NCBI GenBank assembly: GCA_965262305.1
Contig: CBDHEY010000004.1
Coordinates: 1,550,001-1,614,000 of the forward strand
Reading direction: 5' to 3'
DNA from: CBDHEY01 sp965262305
GTDB taxonomy: Bacteria > Pseudomonadota > Gammaproteobacteria > Pseudomonadales > Cellvibrionaceae
Length of the DNA: 64,000 nucleotides
In this document: in pieces, positions 26,377 to 35,840 of the stretch
Layout: each line of letters begins with the position of its first letter
Numbering within the stretch: position 1 is the stretch's first letter
Notes under the pieces: model-generated
What the model was told of the DNA's origin: nothing
The model's input: only the letters and a program-made list of their open reading frames with translations
Databases searched by the model: none
Made by a program: the position numbers and the translations under genes

Positions 26377-27816
26377 ATGAGTAGCGATATTGCAACTGCT
26401 CAGATTCAACCAGATTACAATTATAAAGTCGTAAAGCAGTTTACGATGATGACGATTGTTTGGGGTGTAGTTGGTATGGCAATCGGTGTATTGCTTGCAG
26501 CTCAGTTATATTGGCCCCAGTTGAATGATTTTTTCCAGCCTTATTCTCACTTTGGACGCTTGAGACCTTTACATACTAACGCGGTAATATTTGCGTTCGG
26601 AGGCTGTGCATTAATGGCGACTTCGCTGTTTGTCGTTCAACGAACCTGTCAGGCGTCTTTATTTGGTGGTGTTCTTGTGCCGTTTACCTTTTGGGGATGG
26701 CAGGCAGTTATAGTTTCTGCTGCGATCACTTTGCCTTTAGGTTATACGAGCACAAAAGAGTATGCCGAGCTCGAGTGGCCGATCGATATATTAATTACTC
26801 TCGTCTGGGTTTCTTATGCGGTAGTCTTTTTCGGTACGATCATGAAACGTCGTACCTCCCATATTTATGTCGCCAACTGGTTTTACGGTGCATTTATTGT
26901 GACAGTTGCTGTGCTTCACATCGTAAATAGTATGGCTGTACCTGTGCATGCGTTTAAGTCTTACTCTATGTACAGTGGTGCAATGGATGCCATGATTCAG
27001 TGGTGGTATGGTCACAATGCGGTTGGCTTTTTTCTTACAGCTGGTTTTCTAGGAATTATGTATTATTTCGTGCCCAAACAAGCTGGTCGTCCCGTATATT
27101 CTTATCAACTTTCTATTGTGCATTTCTGGGCGTTGATTTCAATTTACATTTGGGCAGGTCCTCATCACCTTCATTACTCTGCGCTTCCAGATTGGGCTCA
27201 GTCTTTGGGTATGGTGATGTCATTAATATTACTAGCACCGTCATGGGGTGGAATGATCAATGGGATAATGACTCTGTCGGGTGCCTGGCATAAGTTGCGG
27301 ACTGATCCTACTTTAAGATTTTTGGTTGTTTCATTGTCGTTCTATGGTATGTCGACGTTTGAAGGACCAATGATGGCGATTAAAACGGTGAATGCGCTTT
27401 CACACAATACAGACTGGACTATTGGTCACGTTCATTCCGGTGCGTTGGGCTGGGTTGCGATGGTTTCCATTGGAGCGGTTTACCATTTAATTCCAGTGCT
27501 CTGGAACAAGGAGTCAATGTGGAGTGTCAAGTTGATCAACGTACATTTTTGGTTGGCGACAATTGGTACAGTGCTTTACATCGCTTCCATGTGGGTTAAC
27601 GGAATCATGCAAGGGCTAATGTGGCGCGCATTCAATCAGGATGGGAGCCTGACATATAGCTTTGTAGAATCAGTTGAAGCGAGTTATCCAGGTTATTTTG
27701 TGAGGTTTATTGGTGGCGCTTTCTTCTTAATCGGTATGGTTATTATGCTTTACAACGCGTATAGAACTGTTAGCGAAGAAGAGACGGACACAGTCCGTGA
27801 GACAGCAATTGCATAA
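26377..27816 (+). CDS. ccoN: cbb3-type cytochrome c oxidase subunit I
   Basis: Catalytic subunit of the high-affinity oxidase that reduces O2 and pumps protons. In 479 residues there are about 12 membrane spans. Haem and CuB ligands are in RPLHTNAVIF, WWYGHNAVGF, GPHHLHY and TIGHVHSGALGW. First of ccoNOQP. It lacks the Glu/Lys pathway residues of aa3 oxidases, as is normal for cbb3. Confidence 0.97.
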   Translation: MSSDIATAQIQPDYNYKVVKQFTMMTIVWGVVGMAIGVLLAAQLYWPQLNDFFQPYSHFGRLRPLHTNAVIFAFGGCALMATSLFVVQRTCQASLFGGVLVPFTFWGWQAVIVSAAITLPLGYTSTKEYAELEWPIDILITLVWVSYAVVFFGTIMKRRTSHIYVANWFYGAFIVTVAVLHIVNSMAVPVHAFKSYSMYSGAMDAMIQWWYGHNAVGFFLTAGFLGIMYYFVPKQAGRPVYSYQLSIVHFWALISIYIWAGPHHLHYSALPDWAQSLGMVMSLILLAPSWGGMINGIMTLSGAWHKLRTDPTLRFLVVSLSFYGMSTFEGPMMAIKTVNALSHNTDWTIGHVHSGALGWVAMVSIGAVYHLIPVLWNKESMWSVKLINVHFWLATIGTVLYIASMWVNGIMQGLMWRAFNQDGSLTYSFVESVEASYPGYFVRFIGGAFFLIGMVIMLYNAYRTVSEEETDTVRETAIA

Positions 27817-27828
27817 GGAGCCAAACAA

Positions 27829-28440
27829 ATGAAAAACCACGATATTGTAGAAAAGAATATTGTCTTGATGGTCTTACTAACTTTGGTTGCCATCAGTTTT
27901 GGCGGTCTTGTTCAGATCGTTCCACAGTTTTATTTAGAAGAGACAACCACCCCTACGGAAGGGTTAAAGCCTCTCACTGCTGTTCAGCTCGAGGGTCGAG
28001 ACATATATATTAGAGAGGGTTGCCACGTTTGTCACACTCAAATGGTTAGACCATTACGTGCCGAGGTTGAAAGATATGGGCACTATTCATTAGCGGGAGA
28101 ATCTGTTTACGAGCATCCTTTTTTGTGGGGCTCCAAAAGAACCGGCCCTGATCTCGCGCGAGTGGGTCAAAGGTACAGTGATGAATGGCAAAAAGCTCAT
28201 TTATATAACCCTCGAAATGTTGTTCCAGAATCTAATATGCCAGCATTTCCATGGCTGTTTGATAACGTGATTAATGAAAAGTATACCGCGGCAAAAATGA
28301 AAGCGCTTCGCAGTGTAGGTGTGCCATACACAGATGAAGATATTGAAGGAGCCGCTGATGCAGTTAAGGGTGTTACTGAAATCGATGCCTTAGTTGCTTA
28401 TCTGCAGCAATTAGGTACTTTGCTCACTCGAAAAAGATAA
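27829..28440 (+). CDS. ccoO: cbb3-type oxidase mono-haem cytochrome c subunit
   Basis: Membrane-anchored c-type cytochrome of 203 residues that feeds electrons to CcoN. One N-terminal span (about residues 10-30), one haem site CHVCHTQM near residue 65, and the axial methionine in ESNMPAFPWL. AGGAG is 11 bases before the ATG and the gene lies 12 bases after ccoN. Confidence 0.97.
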   Translation: MKNHDIVEKNIVLMVLLTLVAISFGGLVQIVPQFYLEETTTPTEGLKPLTAVQLEGRDIYIREGCHVCHTQMVRPLRAEVERYGHYSLAGESVYEHPFLWGSKRTGPDLARVGQRYSDEWQKAHLYNPRNVVPESNMPAFPWLFDNVINEKYTAAKMKALRSVGVPYTDEDIEGAADAVKGVTEIDALVAYLQQLGTLLTRKR

Positions 28441-28448
28441 TTGATCTC

Positions 28449-28646
28449 ATGAGCTTAACTACATTACAGGGCCTATCAACTATCTTTGTGATGATCGCTT
28501 TTTTAGGCGTGTGTTGGTGGGCGTTTTCGCCAAAAAGAAAAAAGAAATTTGAGGAGGCGGCAAATCTCCCATTTGCAGATGAGCCAGTTGCACAAAAAAA
28601 TCATGAAGAAGAAAAAATTGATACAGAAGAAAGAGGAGAAAAGTAG
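28449..28646 (+). CDS. ccoQ: cbb3-type oxidase subunit CcoQ
   Basis: Small 65-residue single-span protein (FVMIAFLGVCWWAFSP) with a charged, Lys/Glu-rich cytosolic tail. It stabilises the oxidase. It lies 8 bases after ccoO and 3 bases before ccoP. Confidence 0.93.
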   Translation: MSLTTLQGLSTIFVMIAFLGVCWWAFSPKRKKKFEEAANLPFADEPVAQKNHEEEKIDTEERGEK

Positions 28647-28649
28647 GCT

Positions 28650-29552
28650 ATGAGTACATTTTGGAGTCTATGGATCATCCTTTTAACTTTGATTTGTTTA
28701 GCGTTAGTAACCTGGGTGCTTTTTGCGAATCGTAAGGTTGCAATTAGTGACGAAGATGATCCGGAAAATAAAACTACCGGCCATGTCTACGATGGTATTG
28801 AGGAGTATGATAACCCTCTTCCAAAATGGTGGTTCCAATTATTCGTAGGCACACTTATTTTTTCTGCTTTGTATTTAATCTGGTTTCCTGGAATGGGCGC
28901 TTGGAAAGGTTTAGGGGGCTGGACTTCCGTGGGAAATTTAGAAGCTGATCTGGCAAGAGCAGAAGATCAATATGACGCAACTTTTGGTGAGTTTGCAAAG
29001 GTGCCAGTTGAAGAGCTTATTTATGATAATAAAGCCATGAAAATTGGCGTTCGCTTGTTTTCAAATAATTGTGCGGTTTGTCACGGATCAGATGGAGGTG
29101 GCAATTACAGCTTTCCGAATCTTACAGACAACGATTGGTTATATGGTGGCTCGCCAGAAGAAATAAAGTCGACATTACTTCACGGTCGTGCTGGCAACAT
29201 GCCTGCTTGGGGTAAAGTGATTGGCGAGGAAAAAGTCAGTCAAACTACCGATTATGTACTTCAGCTTTCTGGGTTAGAGCATGATAGTGAAGCAGCAATT
29301 GAAGGGAAAGTAGTGTTTGCCCAGTATTGCGCATCTTGTCATGGTGTTGATGGAAAAGGAATGAAGGCAGTTGGAGCGCCGAATTTAACAGACGATGTTT
29401 GGTTATATGAAGGATCAAGAGAAGCTATTGCTCATGCCATCCGCAATGGCCGAGTAAACAATATGCCAGCTCAAAAAGAATTACTTCGTGAAGAAAAGAT
29501 ACATGTCTTGGCTGCCTATGTTTATTCATTATCATTTGACTATGACGATTAG
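28650..29552 (+). CDS. ccoP: cbb3-type oxidase di-haem cytochrome c subunit
   Basis: Membrane cytochrome of 300 residues receiving electrons from soluble cytochromes. N-terminal FixP domain with two spans and PLPKWWFQLF, then two cytochrome c domains with haem sites CAVCHGSDGGG (near 148) and CASCHGVDGKG (near 231) and methionines in GNMPAWG and NNMPAQ. Last of the structural operon. Confidence 0.97.
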   Translation: MSTFWSLWIILLTLICLALVTWVLFANRKVAISDEDDPENKTTGHVYDGIEEYDNPLPKWWFQLFVGTLIFSALYLIWFPGMGAWKGLGGWTSVGNLEADLARAEDQYDATFGEFAKVPVEELIYDNKAMKIGVRLFSNNCAVCHGSDGGGNYSFPNLTDNDWLYGGSPEEIKSTLLHGRAGNMPAWGKVIGEEKVSQTTDYVLQLSGLEHDSEAAIEGKVVFAQYCASCHGVDGKGMKAVGAPNLTDDVWLYEGSREAIAHAIRNGRVNNMPAQKELLREEKIHVLAAYVYSLSFDYDD

Positions 29553-29666
29553 TTTCTAATTTTAGCGCTTGGCTATTCTGCTTGTACGAAGGAATTCAGT
29601 TTAATGAATCCTTCGAATAAATAGAGTAGAAAATGCTGAGTTGTTTCTTTTTAATAGAGGTAACGA

Positions 29667-31100
29667 GTGACAGAAGAAATTAAATCATCTTCAGATGGTG
29701 AAATACGTTACCGAAACCTTTACGAGTCTGAAAATAAAATCTATACCCGGAAGATTTCGGGGTTTTACCAAAAGTTACGTCAATATACTGGGTTGCCTCT
29801 GATTGCTGGGTATTTGCTATTACCTTGGGTTATTCTAGATGGTCGTCCAGCAGTGTTGTTCGATTTGCCCGAGCGTAAATTTCATGTTCTTTGGATGACC
29901 TTTTGGCCTCAAGATTTTATGCTTTTAGCATGGCTGTTAATCATTGCCGCTTTTTCCCTTTTCACAGTGACTGTATTACTCGGAAGAGTTTGGTGTGGTT
30001 TTACATGCCCACAAACGGTTTGGACATTGATGTTCATGACCGTAGAACGGATCTGTGAAGGTGATAGGAATAAGCGCATCAAGTTAGATAATGCTCCTTG
30101 GTCTTTTGAAAAAATTCTGCGAAAAAGTAGCAAACACTTTATCTGGGTTTTCATTGCGTTTATTACAGGTGCGACGTTCATAGGTTATTTTGTTCCGATA
30201 CGTGAATTGCTAATGGGGTTTATTCCTTATCGCAATGAGTTTGGAATGCTTGCAATAGAAGCTAATTCTGCCGCAGTGTTTTGGACACTTTTCTTTACCG
30301 GTATGACGTATTTGAATGCGGGTTGGATGAGAGAGCAGGTGTGCAAATATATGTGTCCGTATGCTCGATTTCAAGCGGTAATGTATGATGAAGACACTAT
30401 CGCTGTGCATTATGATAAAACTCGCGGAGAAGCTCGTGGACCGAGAAAGCCCGGCGATGATTACAAAGCCGCAGGAATGGGAGATTGTATTGATTGTTCA
30501 TGGTGTGTGCAGGTTTGTCCGGTAGATATCGATATTCGCGACGGGCTGCAGTACGAATGCATTAATTGTGGTTTGTGCGTAGATGCATGTAATGCTGTAA
30601 TGGATAAAATGAACTACGATCGAGGTTTAATTCGTTTTACGTCAGATGATCAACTCGAAACTGGGTTTACACATTTCTTACGATTTAGACCGATAGGTTA
30701 TACGTTAGCCGTGGTCATAATGCTATCTGCTTTTGTCTATACGATCGCCACGAGAACGCCGCTGTCGGTTGATGTCATAAGAGATCGAGGTGCACGTTTA
30801 TTTCGCGTAGCGGGGCCGGATATCCAAAATGTATATACAATGAAAATTAATAACATGGATCGAAGTCCACACGAATATTCCATCGTTGTTGAGAACGATC
30901 CTAGATTTGTAATTAGAAAATTACGTCCTTTTACCGTTGACGCGGGGGAAACATTTACTATTCCAATTCGTGTATCTGCTGCTAAAAAAGCGTTAGATTC
31001 AGAAAAGACAAAAATCCGTTTTCTCGTACAATCTAAAAATGACGAAAATCTTAGTGCTACAGAGAACACTATTTTTGTTGGTCCAATGACAAAACCTTAA
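29667..31100 (+). CDS. ccoG: cbb3 oxidase assembly protein, Cu-reducing ferredoxin-type
   Basis: Membrane iron-sulfur protein of 477 residues (RdxA/FixG family), thought to reduce Cu2+ for CuB insertion. Four to five spans, a Cys-rich FTCPQTVWT segment, two 4Fe-4S motifs CIDCSWCVQVCP and CINCGLCVDACN near residues 275-310, and a C-terminal Ig-like domain. It starts with GTG after AGAGGTAAC. First of the assembly run ccoGHIS. Confidence 0.95.
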   Translation: MTEEIKSSSDGEIRYRNLYESENKIYTRKISGFYQKLRQYTGLPLIAGYLLLPWVILDGRPAVLFDLPERKFHVLWMTFWPQDFMLLAWLLIIAAFSLFTVTVLLGRVWCGFTCPQTVWTLMFMTVERICEGDRNKRIKLDNAPWSFEKILRKSSKHFIWVFIAFITGATFIGYFVPIRELLMGFIPYRNEFGMLAIEANSAAVFWTLFFTGMTYLNAGWMREQVCKYMCPYARFQAVMYDEDTIAVHYDKTRGEARGPRKPGDDYKAAGMGDCIDCSWCVQVCPVDIDIRDGLQYECINCGLCVDACNAVMDKMNYDRGLIRFTSDDQLETGFTHFLRFRPIGYTLAVVIMLSAFVYTIATRTPLSVDVIRDRGARLFRVAGPDIQNVYTMKINNMDRSPHEYSIVVENDPRFVIRKLRPFTVDAGETFTIPIRVSAAKKALDSEKTKIRFLVQSKNDENLSATENTIFVGPMTKP

Positions 31101-31103
31101 AAT

Positions 31104-31643
31104 ATGAATCAACCCTCAGATCTGCAAATAAAAAAAGAAGGAAACCCTTGGTATAAAGAGCCTTGGGGTTGGATTGTTATTGGGCCATTGTTCTTCATTG
31201 TTTTTGCTTGTTTCGTCACGGTAACTATTGCTTTTATCTATTCAGATGATCATGTCCATGACGAATATGTGAAGTCGGGGAAACACTACGAAAAAGATTT
31301 TAAGGCAGAAAATAATGCTAAAAAACTCGGCATACTAGCAGATCTTGATTTTAGGTATTCAGTGAAAGAAATCCGCTTGTATTTAAGTTCTTCTTCATCT
31401 TTTGTATTTGATGATCAAGTCATACAGTTGGATCTTGTGCATCCAGTGAAAAAGGCCATGGATTCTCAGCGAGAATTCAGACTTTTGCGTCAAGGCGTTT
31501 ATGTCGCAAAGTATATGGAAGAACTTACTGGACGTTGGTATGTGCGAGTTGCTGGCGGGAAAATTAATGAAGACACTACTCTATGGCGACTTTCCGGCGA
31601 AATAGATTTAAATCAATCTTCGAAGTTAATACTTGAACCTTAG
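31104..31643 (+). CDS. ccoH: cbb3 oxidase assembly protein FixH/CcoH-like
   Basis: 179-residue protein with one N-terminal span (WIVIGPLFFIVFACFVTVTIAFIY) and an exported domain with the FixH pattern ending GRWYVRVAG and SGEIDL. CcoH interacts with the assembling oxidase. It starts 3 bases after ccoG. Confidence 0.9.
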   Translation: MNQPSDLQIKKEGNPWYKEPWGWIVIGPLFFIVFACFVTVTIAFIYSDDHVHDEYVKSGKHYEKDFKAENNAKKLGILADLDFRYSVKEIRLYLSSSSSFVFDDQVIQLDLVHPVKKAMDSQREFRLLRQGVYVAKYMEELTGRWYVRVAGGKINEDTTLWRLSGEIDLNQSSKLILEP

Positions 31644-31660
31644 TCTTGCTTGCAATAAAT

Positions 31661-34045
31661 ATGGCAAATTGTTTTCACTGTGGTTTACCTGCGTCGGATG
31701 AGTTTAAAGCGACCATAAAAGGAGAAGAAAAACATTTTTGCTGTTTTGGTTGCCAAGCGGTCACTCAAGCCATTGCTAGTGGTGGACTTTACGATTTTTA
31801 TCAATTTAGAGACGAAAATAACCTTAAAGCAGACGATTCCGAAACTGATTTTACATCTTATGATTTAGATGAAGTTCAGCAAGAATTTGTTTATTCTTCT
31901 GATAGCAACTCGGTGGCTAAACTTAATATTGGTGGTATTACTTGTGTTGCTTGCGCATGGTTAATTGAAAAACACCTACAAAAATTTCCGTCTATTGATA
32001 GTGTCAAAGTCCATGTAGCTTCCCATTCTTGTGAAATAATTTGGGATAAAAATGTATTACAGTTAAGCGAAATTTTTCGTGAAATATCACGCATCGGTTA
32101 TCGAGCATTTCCTGCAACTAATCATAATCAACAGCAAATTCTCAAAGAAGAGTCTCGCTCTTCTCTGATTCGATTGGGTATTGCAGGCATTACGATGATG
32201 CAAATAGGAATGGTTGCAATTGCATTGCATGCAGGCGCGATTCAAGGCATTGAGCCGAAATGGGAAGATTTCTTACGCTGGATTAGTTTACTGTTTGCGA
32301 TCCCTGTGATGTTTGTAAGTGCTCGGCCGTTTTTTAGAAGTGCTTACAATGGGTTGAAGCTAAAAAGTTTAAACATGGATCTTCCTGTATCTATCGCTCT
32401 GGGAATAGCATTTATTGCCAGTGCTTGGGCTACTTTTACAGGGACTGGAGAAGTATATTTCGATTCCATAGCGATGTTTACTTTCTTTCTCCTTCTTGGC
32501 CGCTATTTTGAAATGCAAGCTCGGCACTCGGATAAATTTAGTCGTGCAAGTATGTCTTCCTTTTTTCCTTTGTCAGTTGAACGCATAGTTAATACTAAAA
32601 GAGAGCGTGTTTCTATTAGAAGTCTAGAAGAGGGCGATAAGATTTGGGTTGGCGCGGGTGATGTTGTTCCTTGCGATGGTGTTATTGAGCAAGGTCACAG
32701 TCATATAGACGAATCGTTTTTAACAGGTGAATCAAAGGGGCTCGCAAAAGGCCCGTTAGATGCAGTATTTGCGGGAAGCATAAATATGGATACAGCATTA
32801 ACAATTAGAGTGGAAAAAACAGGTGGCGAAACCGGATACGCCGCTATCGAACGGTTAGTTGAACGAGGTATTTCTGCTAAGCCGCCCATTGCTCAAATTG
32901 CTGATCGCTTAGCAAGTTATTTTGTTTTTGTTGTTCTTGTTCTATCTATCGTTGTGGGTGGTTTTTGGTGGAGTTATCAGCCAGAAAATGCAATCTGGGT
33001 TGTTCTTTCTATTCTCGTTGTGACTTGTCCATGTGCCCTGTCTCTCGCGACCCCAGTTGCGTTAACAGTAGGGGTAAATACAGCGCGTAAGCTGGGTTTC
33101 TTGGTTCAGTCTTCGCATTTTATAGAAGGTGTTACAACGGTTGATAAAGTCGTGTTCGACAAAACCGGGACGCTCACCCATGGACGAATGCAGGTTTTAG
33201 ATATTAAAGCGCTTGGTAAATACAAGCAGCAAGATATCTTGCAAATCATAGCTTCATTGGAGGCGCATAGCTCTCATCCTATTGCCAATGCCTTTTTAGA
33301 TGTACCTATTGAATTCGACGCTGAGAATGTTCGTGTTTATCCGAGTTTAGGGATCGAGGGATCGATAAATAATGAAGTATTTCGATTTGGAAATAGTGAT
33401 TTTATCTCTTCCTGGGGTGACAAGACGTTATCTCATTTAGAAAGCGCGAATGAAAGCTGGCATATTCTAGCCACGAAGTCAGGAGCAATAGGGGGTGTTT
33501 TGTTGGGTGATTCAGAACGGGAAGGGAGCGCTTCTCTCGTTGAGTACCTAAATGAAAAAGGCATAGAACAGCTTATTCTAAGTGGCGACAATGAAGTGCG
33601 TGTTCGAGAAGTTGCTAAAAAGTTTTCTATTTCGAACTTTTTTTTCAAAGCGACGCCTGAGAAAAAGTTGGCCACTATTGATTCTTTACAGAGCGATGGT
33701 GATTCTGTACTTATGATTGGGGATGGCATTAATGATGCGCCAGTATTGGGGCGGGCAGATGTTTCCATTGCTTTAGGCTCTGCTGCACAGATCGCTAAAA
33801 CACATGCGGATGGGATTTTATTGAACGAAAATCTAAGTGTAATTGCATCGGTAATAAAGCTGGCGCATAGAGTTAAGTTAACGATTAAGCAGAATTTTAT
33901 TTGGGCTTTGAGTTACAATGCAGTTGCATTACCTGCGGCTGCGATGGGATTGATTCCACCTTATTTAGCGGCTTTAGGTATGTCAGCGAGCTCGCTTATT
34001 GTGGTGCTTAACTCCTTAAGAATTAGTCGTTCAATTAAACATTAG
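31661..34045 (+). CDS. ccoI: copper-translocating P-type ATPase for cbb3 assembly
   Basis: P1B-type ATPase of 794 residues that exports copper needed by CcoN. An N-terminal Cys-rich zinc-ribbon (CFHCGLPA, CCFGC), a heavy-metal domain with GITCVACAW near residue 90, eight spans, the CPC motif in TCPCALSLA, phosphorylation site DKTGTLTHG and MIGDGINDAP are present. ATG at 31661 is preferred to TTG at 31646, since MANCFHCGLPA is the family start. Confidence 0.95.
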   Translation: MANCFHCGLPASDEFKATIKGEEKHFCCFGCQAVTQAIASGGLYDFYQFRDENNLKADDSETDFTSYDLDEVQQEFVYSSDSNSVAKLNIGGITCVACAWLIEKHLQKFPSIDSVKVHVASHSCEIIWDKNVLQLSEIFREISRIGYRAFPATNHNQQQILKEESRSSLIRLGIAGITMMQIGMVAIALHAGAIQGIEPKWEDFLRWISLLFAIPVMFVSARPFFRSAYNGLKLKSLNMDLPVSIALGIAFIASAWATFTGTGEVYFDSIAMFTFFLLLGRYFEMQARHSDKFSRASMSSFFPLSVERIVNTKRERVSIRSLEEGDKIWVGAGDVVPCDGVIEQGHSHIDESFLTGESKGLAKGPLDAVFAGSINMDTALTIRVEKTGGETGYAAIERLVERGISAKPPIAQIADRLASYFVFVVLVLSIVVGGFWWSYQPENAIWVVLSILVVTCPCALSLATPVALTVGVNTARKLGFLVQSSHFIEGVTTVDKVVFDKTGTLTHGRMQVLDIKALGKYKQQDILQIIASLEAHSSHPIANAFLDVPIEFDAENVRVYPSLGIEGSINNEVFRFGNSDFISSWGDKTLSHLESANESWHILATKSGAIGGVLLGDSEREGSASLVEYLNEKGIEQLILSGDNEVRVREVAKKFSISNFFFKATPEKKLATIDSLQSDGDSVLMIGDGINDAPVLGRADVSIALGSAAQIAKTHADGILLNENLSVIASVIKLAHRVKLTIKQNFIWALSYNAVALPAAAMGLIPPYLAALGMSASSLIVVLNSLRISRSIKH

Positions 34046-34061
34046 AATTTATGGTGGTTCA

Positions 34062-34265
34062 TTGGAAAGTCTATTTATTTTAATTCCAATCGCAATCACG
34101 TTCGTGGCAATCGCAATTGCTATATTCTATTGGGCCGCGAAATCTGGACAGTTTGAAGATTTGGATGCAGAAGGAAAGCGTATTTTATTTGATGAACAAA
34201 TACAAAAGCCAAATGCAAAAACCAATCAAAATAAAGACAAGTTAGAAGACAAAGACCCCTCTTGA
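34062..34265 (+). CDS. ccoS: cbb3 oxidase maturation protein CcoS
   Basis: 67-residue single-span protein beginning MESLFILIPIAITFVAIAIA, exactly the CcoS pattern, followed by FYWAAKSGQFEDL. Needed for haem/copper insertion in the oxidase. It starts with TTG; the ATG at 34051 is out of frame. Its stop overlaps the next start in TTGA. Confidence 0.93.
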   Translation: MESLFILIPIAITFVAIAIAIFYWAAKSGQFEDLDAEGKRILFDEQIQKPNAKTNQNKDKLEDKDPS

Positions 34266-34978
34266 TTATCGAACCTTTAATTTCCGCTTTTTTAATAGGA
34301 TTGCTAGGTGCTGGACATTGTTTAGGGATGTGCGGTGGTATTGCGGCGGCGGTTGCTTTTTCATCTGATAAAAATCAGAGTAATTTATTCACTCTTAGTG
34401 CTTATAACATTGGTCGAATAAGTAGTTATACACTGCTTGGTGCTTTATTCGGATTAATTGGCGAGACGGTTATTCGGCAATGGTTGATAGATACTGGAAT
34501 GCTGCTAATGAGGACCTTAGCTGGTGTTATGCTAATTTTGATGGCACTTTACTTATCTCAAATCTACATGGGGCTTACGAAATTAGAAAAAGTGGGGTCG
34601 TTTTTCTGGCGATATATCCAACCATTTGGAAAACAATTTTTACCGGTGAAAAACCCACTTCAAGCCTATTTCCTCGGATGTATTTGGGGTTGGTTACCAT
34701 GTGGGTTAGTTTATTCAATTCTTGTTTTTGCTATTGCACAAGCCAATCCATTCAATAGCGCTTTAGTGATGCTGGCTTTTGGTTTGGGAACGTTTCCTGC
34801 GGTGTTTTTTGGGAGCCTGGCAAGCAGTTATATCAAATCGTTGATAACAAGCCGCTTATTTCGGGTTTTCTCGGCAGTGTTGTTGGTAATATTTGGCATA
34901 TGGACGATTCTTGGAGCCTGGCAGCACCAACATCACGGTAGTCATGATAATCATGTTCATCACCACCATCATACGTGA
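34262..34978 (+). CDS. SafE/TauE-like membrane protein with histidine-rich tail
   Basis: 238-residue protein with about six spans, including GAGHCLGMCGGIAAA near residue 20 and GWLPCGLVYS near residue 140, the two half-motifs of the DsbD/CcdA-like SafE (UreH-type) family. The last 20 residues carry ten histidines, a likely metal-binding tail. Genes of this type often follow ccoS, and a part in copper or haem supply to cbb3 is inferred. Its TTG start overlaps the ccoS stop by 4 bases, so translation is probably coupled. Confidence 0.85.
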   Translation: MIIEPLISAFLIGLLGAGHCLGMCGGIAAAVAFSSDKNQSNLFTLSAYNIGRISSYTLLGALFGLIGETVIRQWLIDTGMLLMRTLAGVMLILMALYLSQIYMGLTKLEKVGSFFWRYIQPFGKQFLPVKNPLQAYFLGCIWGWLPCGLVYSILVFAIAQANPFNSALVMLAFGLGTFPAVFFGSLASSYIKSLITSRLFRVFSAVLLVIFGIWTILGAWQHQHHGSHDNHVHHHHHT

Positions 34979-35190
34979 TCACACTTCGTTAACTTAATTT
35001 GTTCTAAAACGAAAACTCCACCTATACTTGCTAAGGAAGTATCTGCTAGGTGGGAAATTTCTTCTGATAACACAAAAATAAGCAGAAATTTTCTTGGTTA
35101 ATGCTTTGGTAGTGAAGTATTTTGATATAAAAATAGTTTAAATCTAATTCTATTCGATAACCGGTTGCTAAATTGCCAAGGCGAGGGCTT

Positions 35191-35808
35191 ATGGAGCAGG
35201 TTTTTGTTGTCAACCCAAAAGGCGGTTGTGGTAAAACCACAATTTCTACACAGTTAGCATCGTACTACGCTAATCACGATAGGCATGTTTTACTCATTGA
35301 TCATGATGCTCAAAAATCAAGCAGTGATTGGTTAGCTTCTAGACCAAATTCGTTTGCAGAAATCCAATCTATCGTTGCATCTGTAGGAGAATCTGTCCCT
35401 TTTGGCGAAGCTGAAATCGCGATTCATGATATGCCTGCCGCTTGGACCCTCGACGACGTTGATGACATCATCCATAAAGAAGATAAGGTTCTCATTCCCG
35501 TACTAGCTTCCCCAAATGATATTAAAGCCTGCATTCGTTTCCTAATGGGGCTAGAGCGGACCGGAATCTTGGAGAACCTATCTCAAGTTGGAATAATCGC
35601 CAATCGTGCTCGTGCCTATACAAGTTATGCTAAGGTTCTTGATACTTTTTTAGATCGAATTGAATTGCCTCTAGTCGGGTGTATCAGGGATACGCAAAAT
35701 TACGTGAGGAGCATGGATCGCGGACTCAGTTTATTTGATTTGCCCCCAGGTCGCGTAAAGCTCGATCTTGCGCAATGGGAACCAATATTTGATTGGTTGG
35801 ACGCATGA
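35191..35808 (+). CDS. orphan ParA-like ATPase
   Basis: 205-residue deviant-Walker ATPase. NPKGGCGKTTIST near residues 8-20 is the ParA Walker A with the signature lysine, LLIDHDAQKSSSDW is the switch I region and IHDMPAAW the Walker B-like motif. ATG at 35191 is preferred to the in-frame TTG at 35173, as it follows GAGGG. No ParB-type gene is adjacent, so it may position some other cargo. The 212 bases before it show no further gene. Confidence 0.85.
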   Translation: MEQVFVVNPKGGCGKTTISTQLASYYANHDRHVLLIDHDAQKSSSDWLASRPNSFAEIQSIVASVGESVPFGEAEIAIHDMPAAWTLDDVDDIIHKEDKVLIPVLASPNDIKACIRFLMGLERTGILENLSQVGIIANRARAYTSYAKVLDTFLDRIELPLVGCIRDTQNYVRSMDRGLSLFDLPPGRVKLDLAQWEPIFDWLDA

Positions 35809-35840
35809 AACAAATAACCGTACTCTAGGCTTTTAACCAG

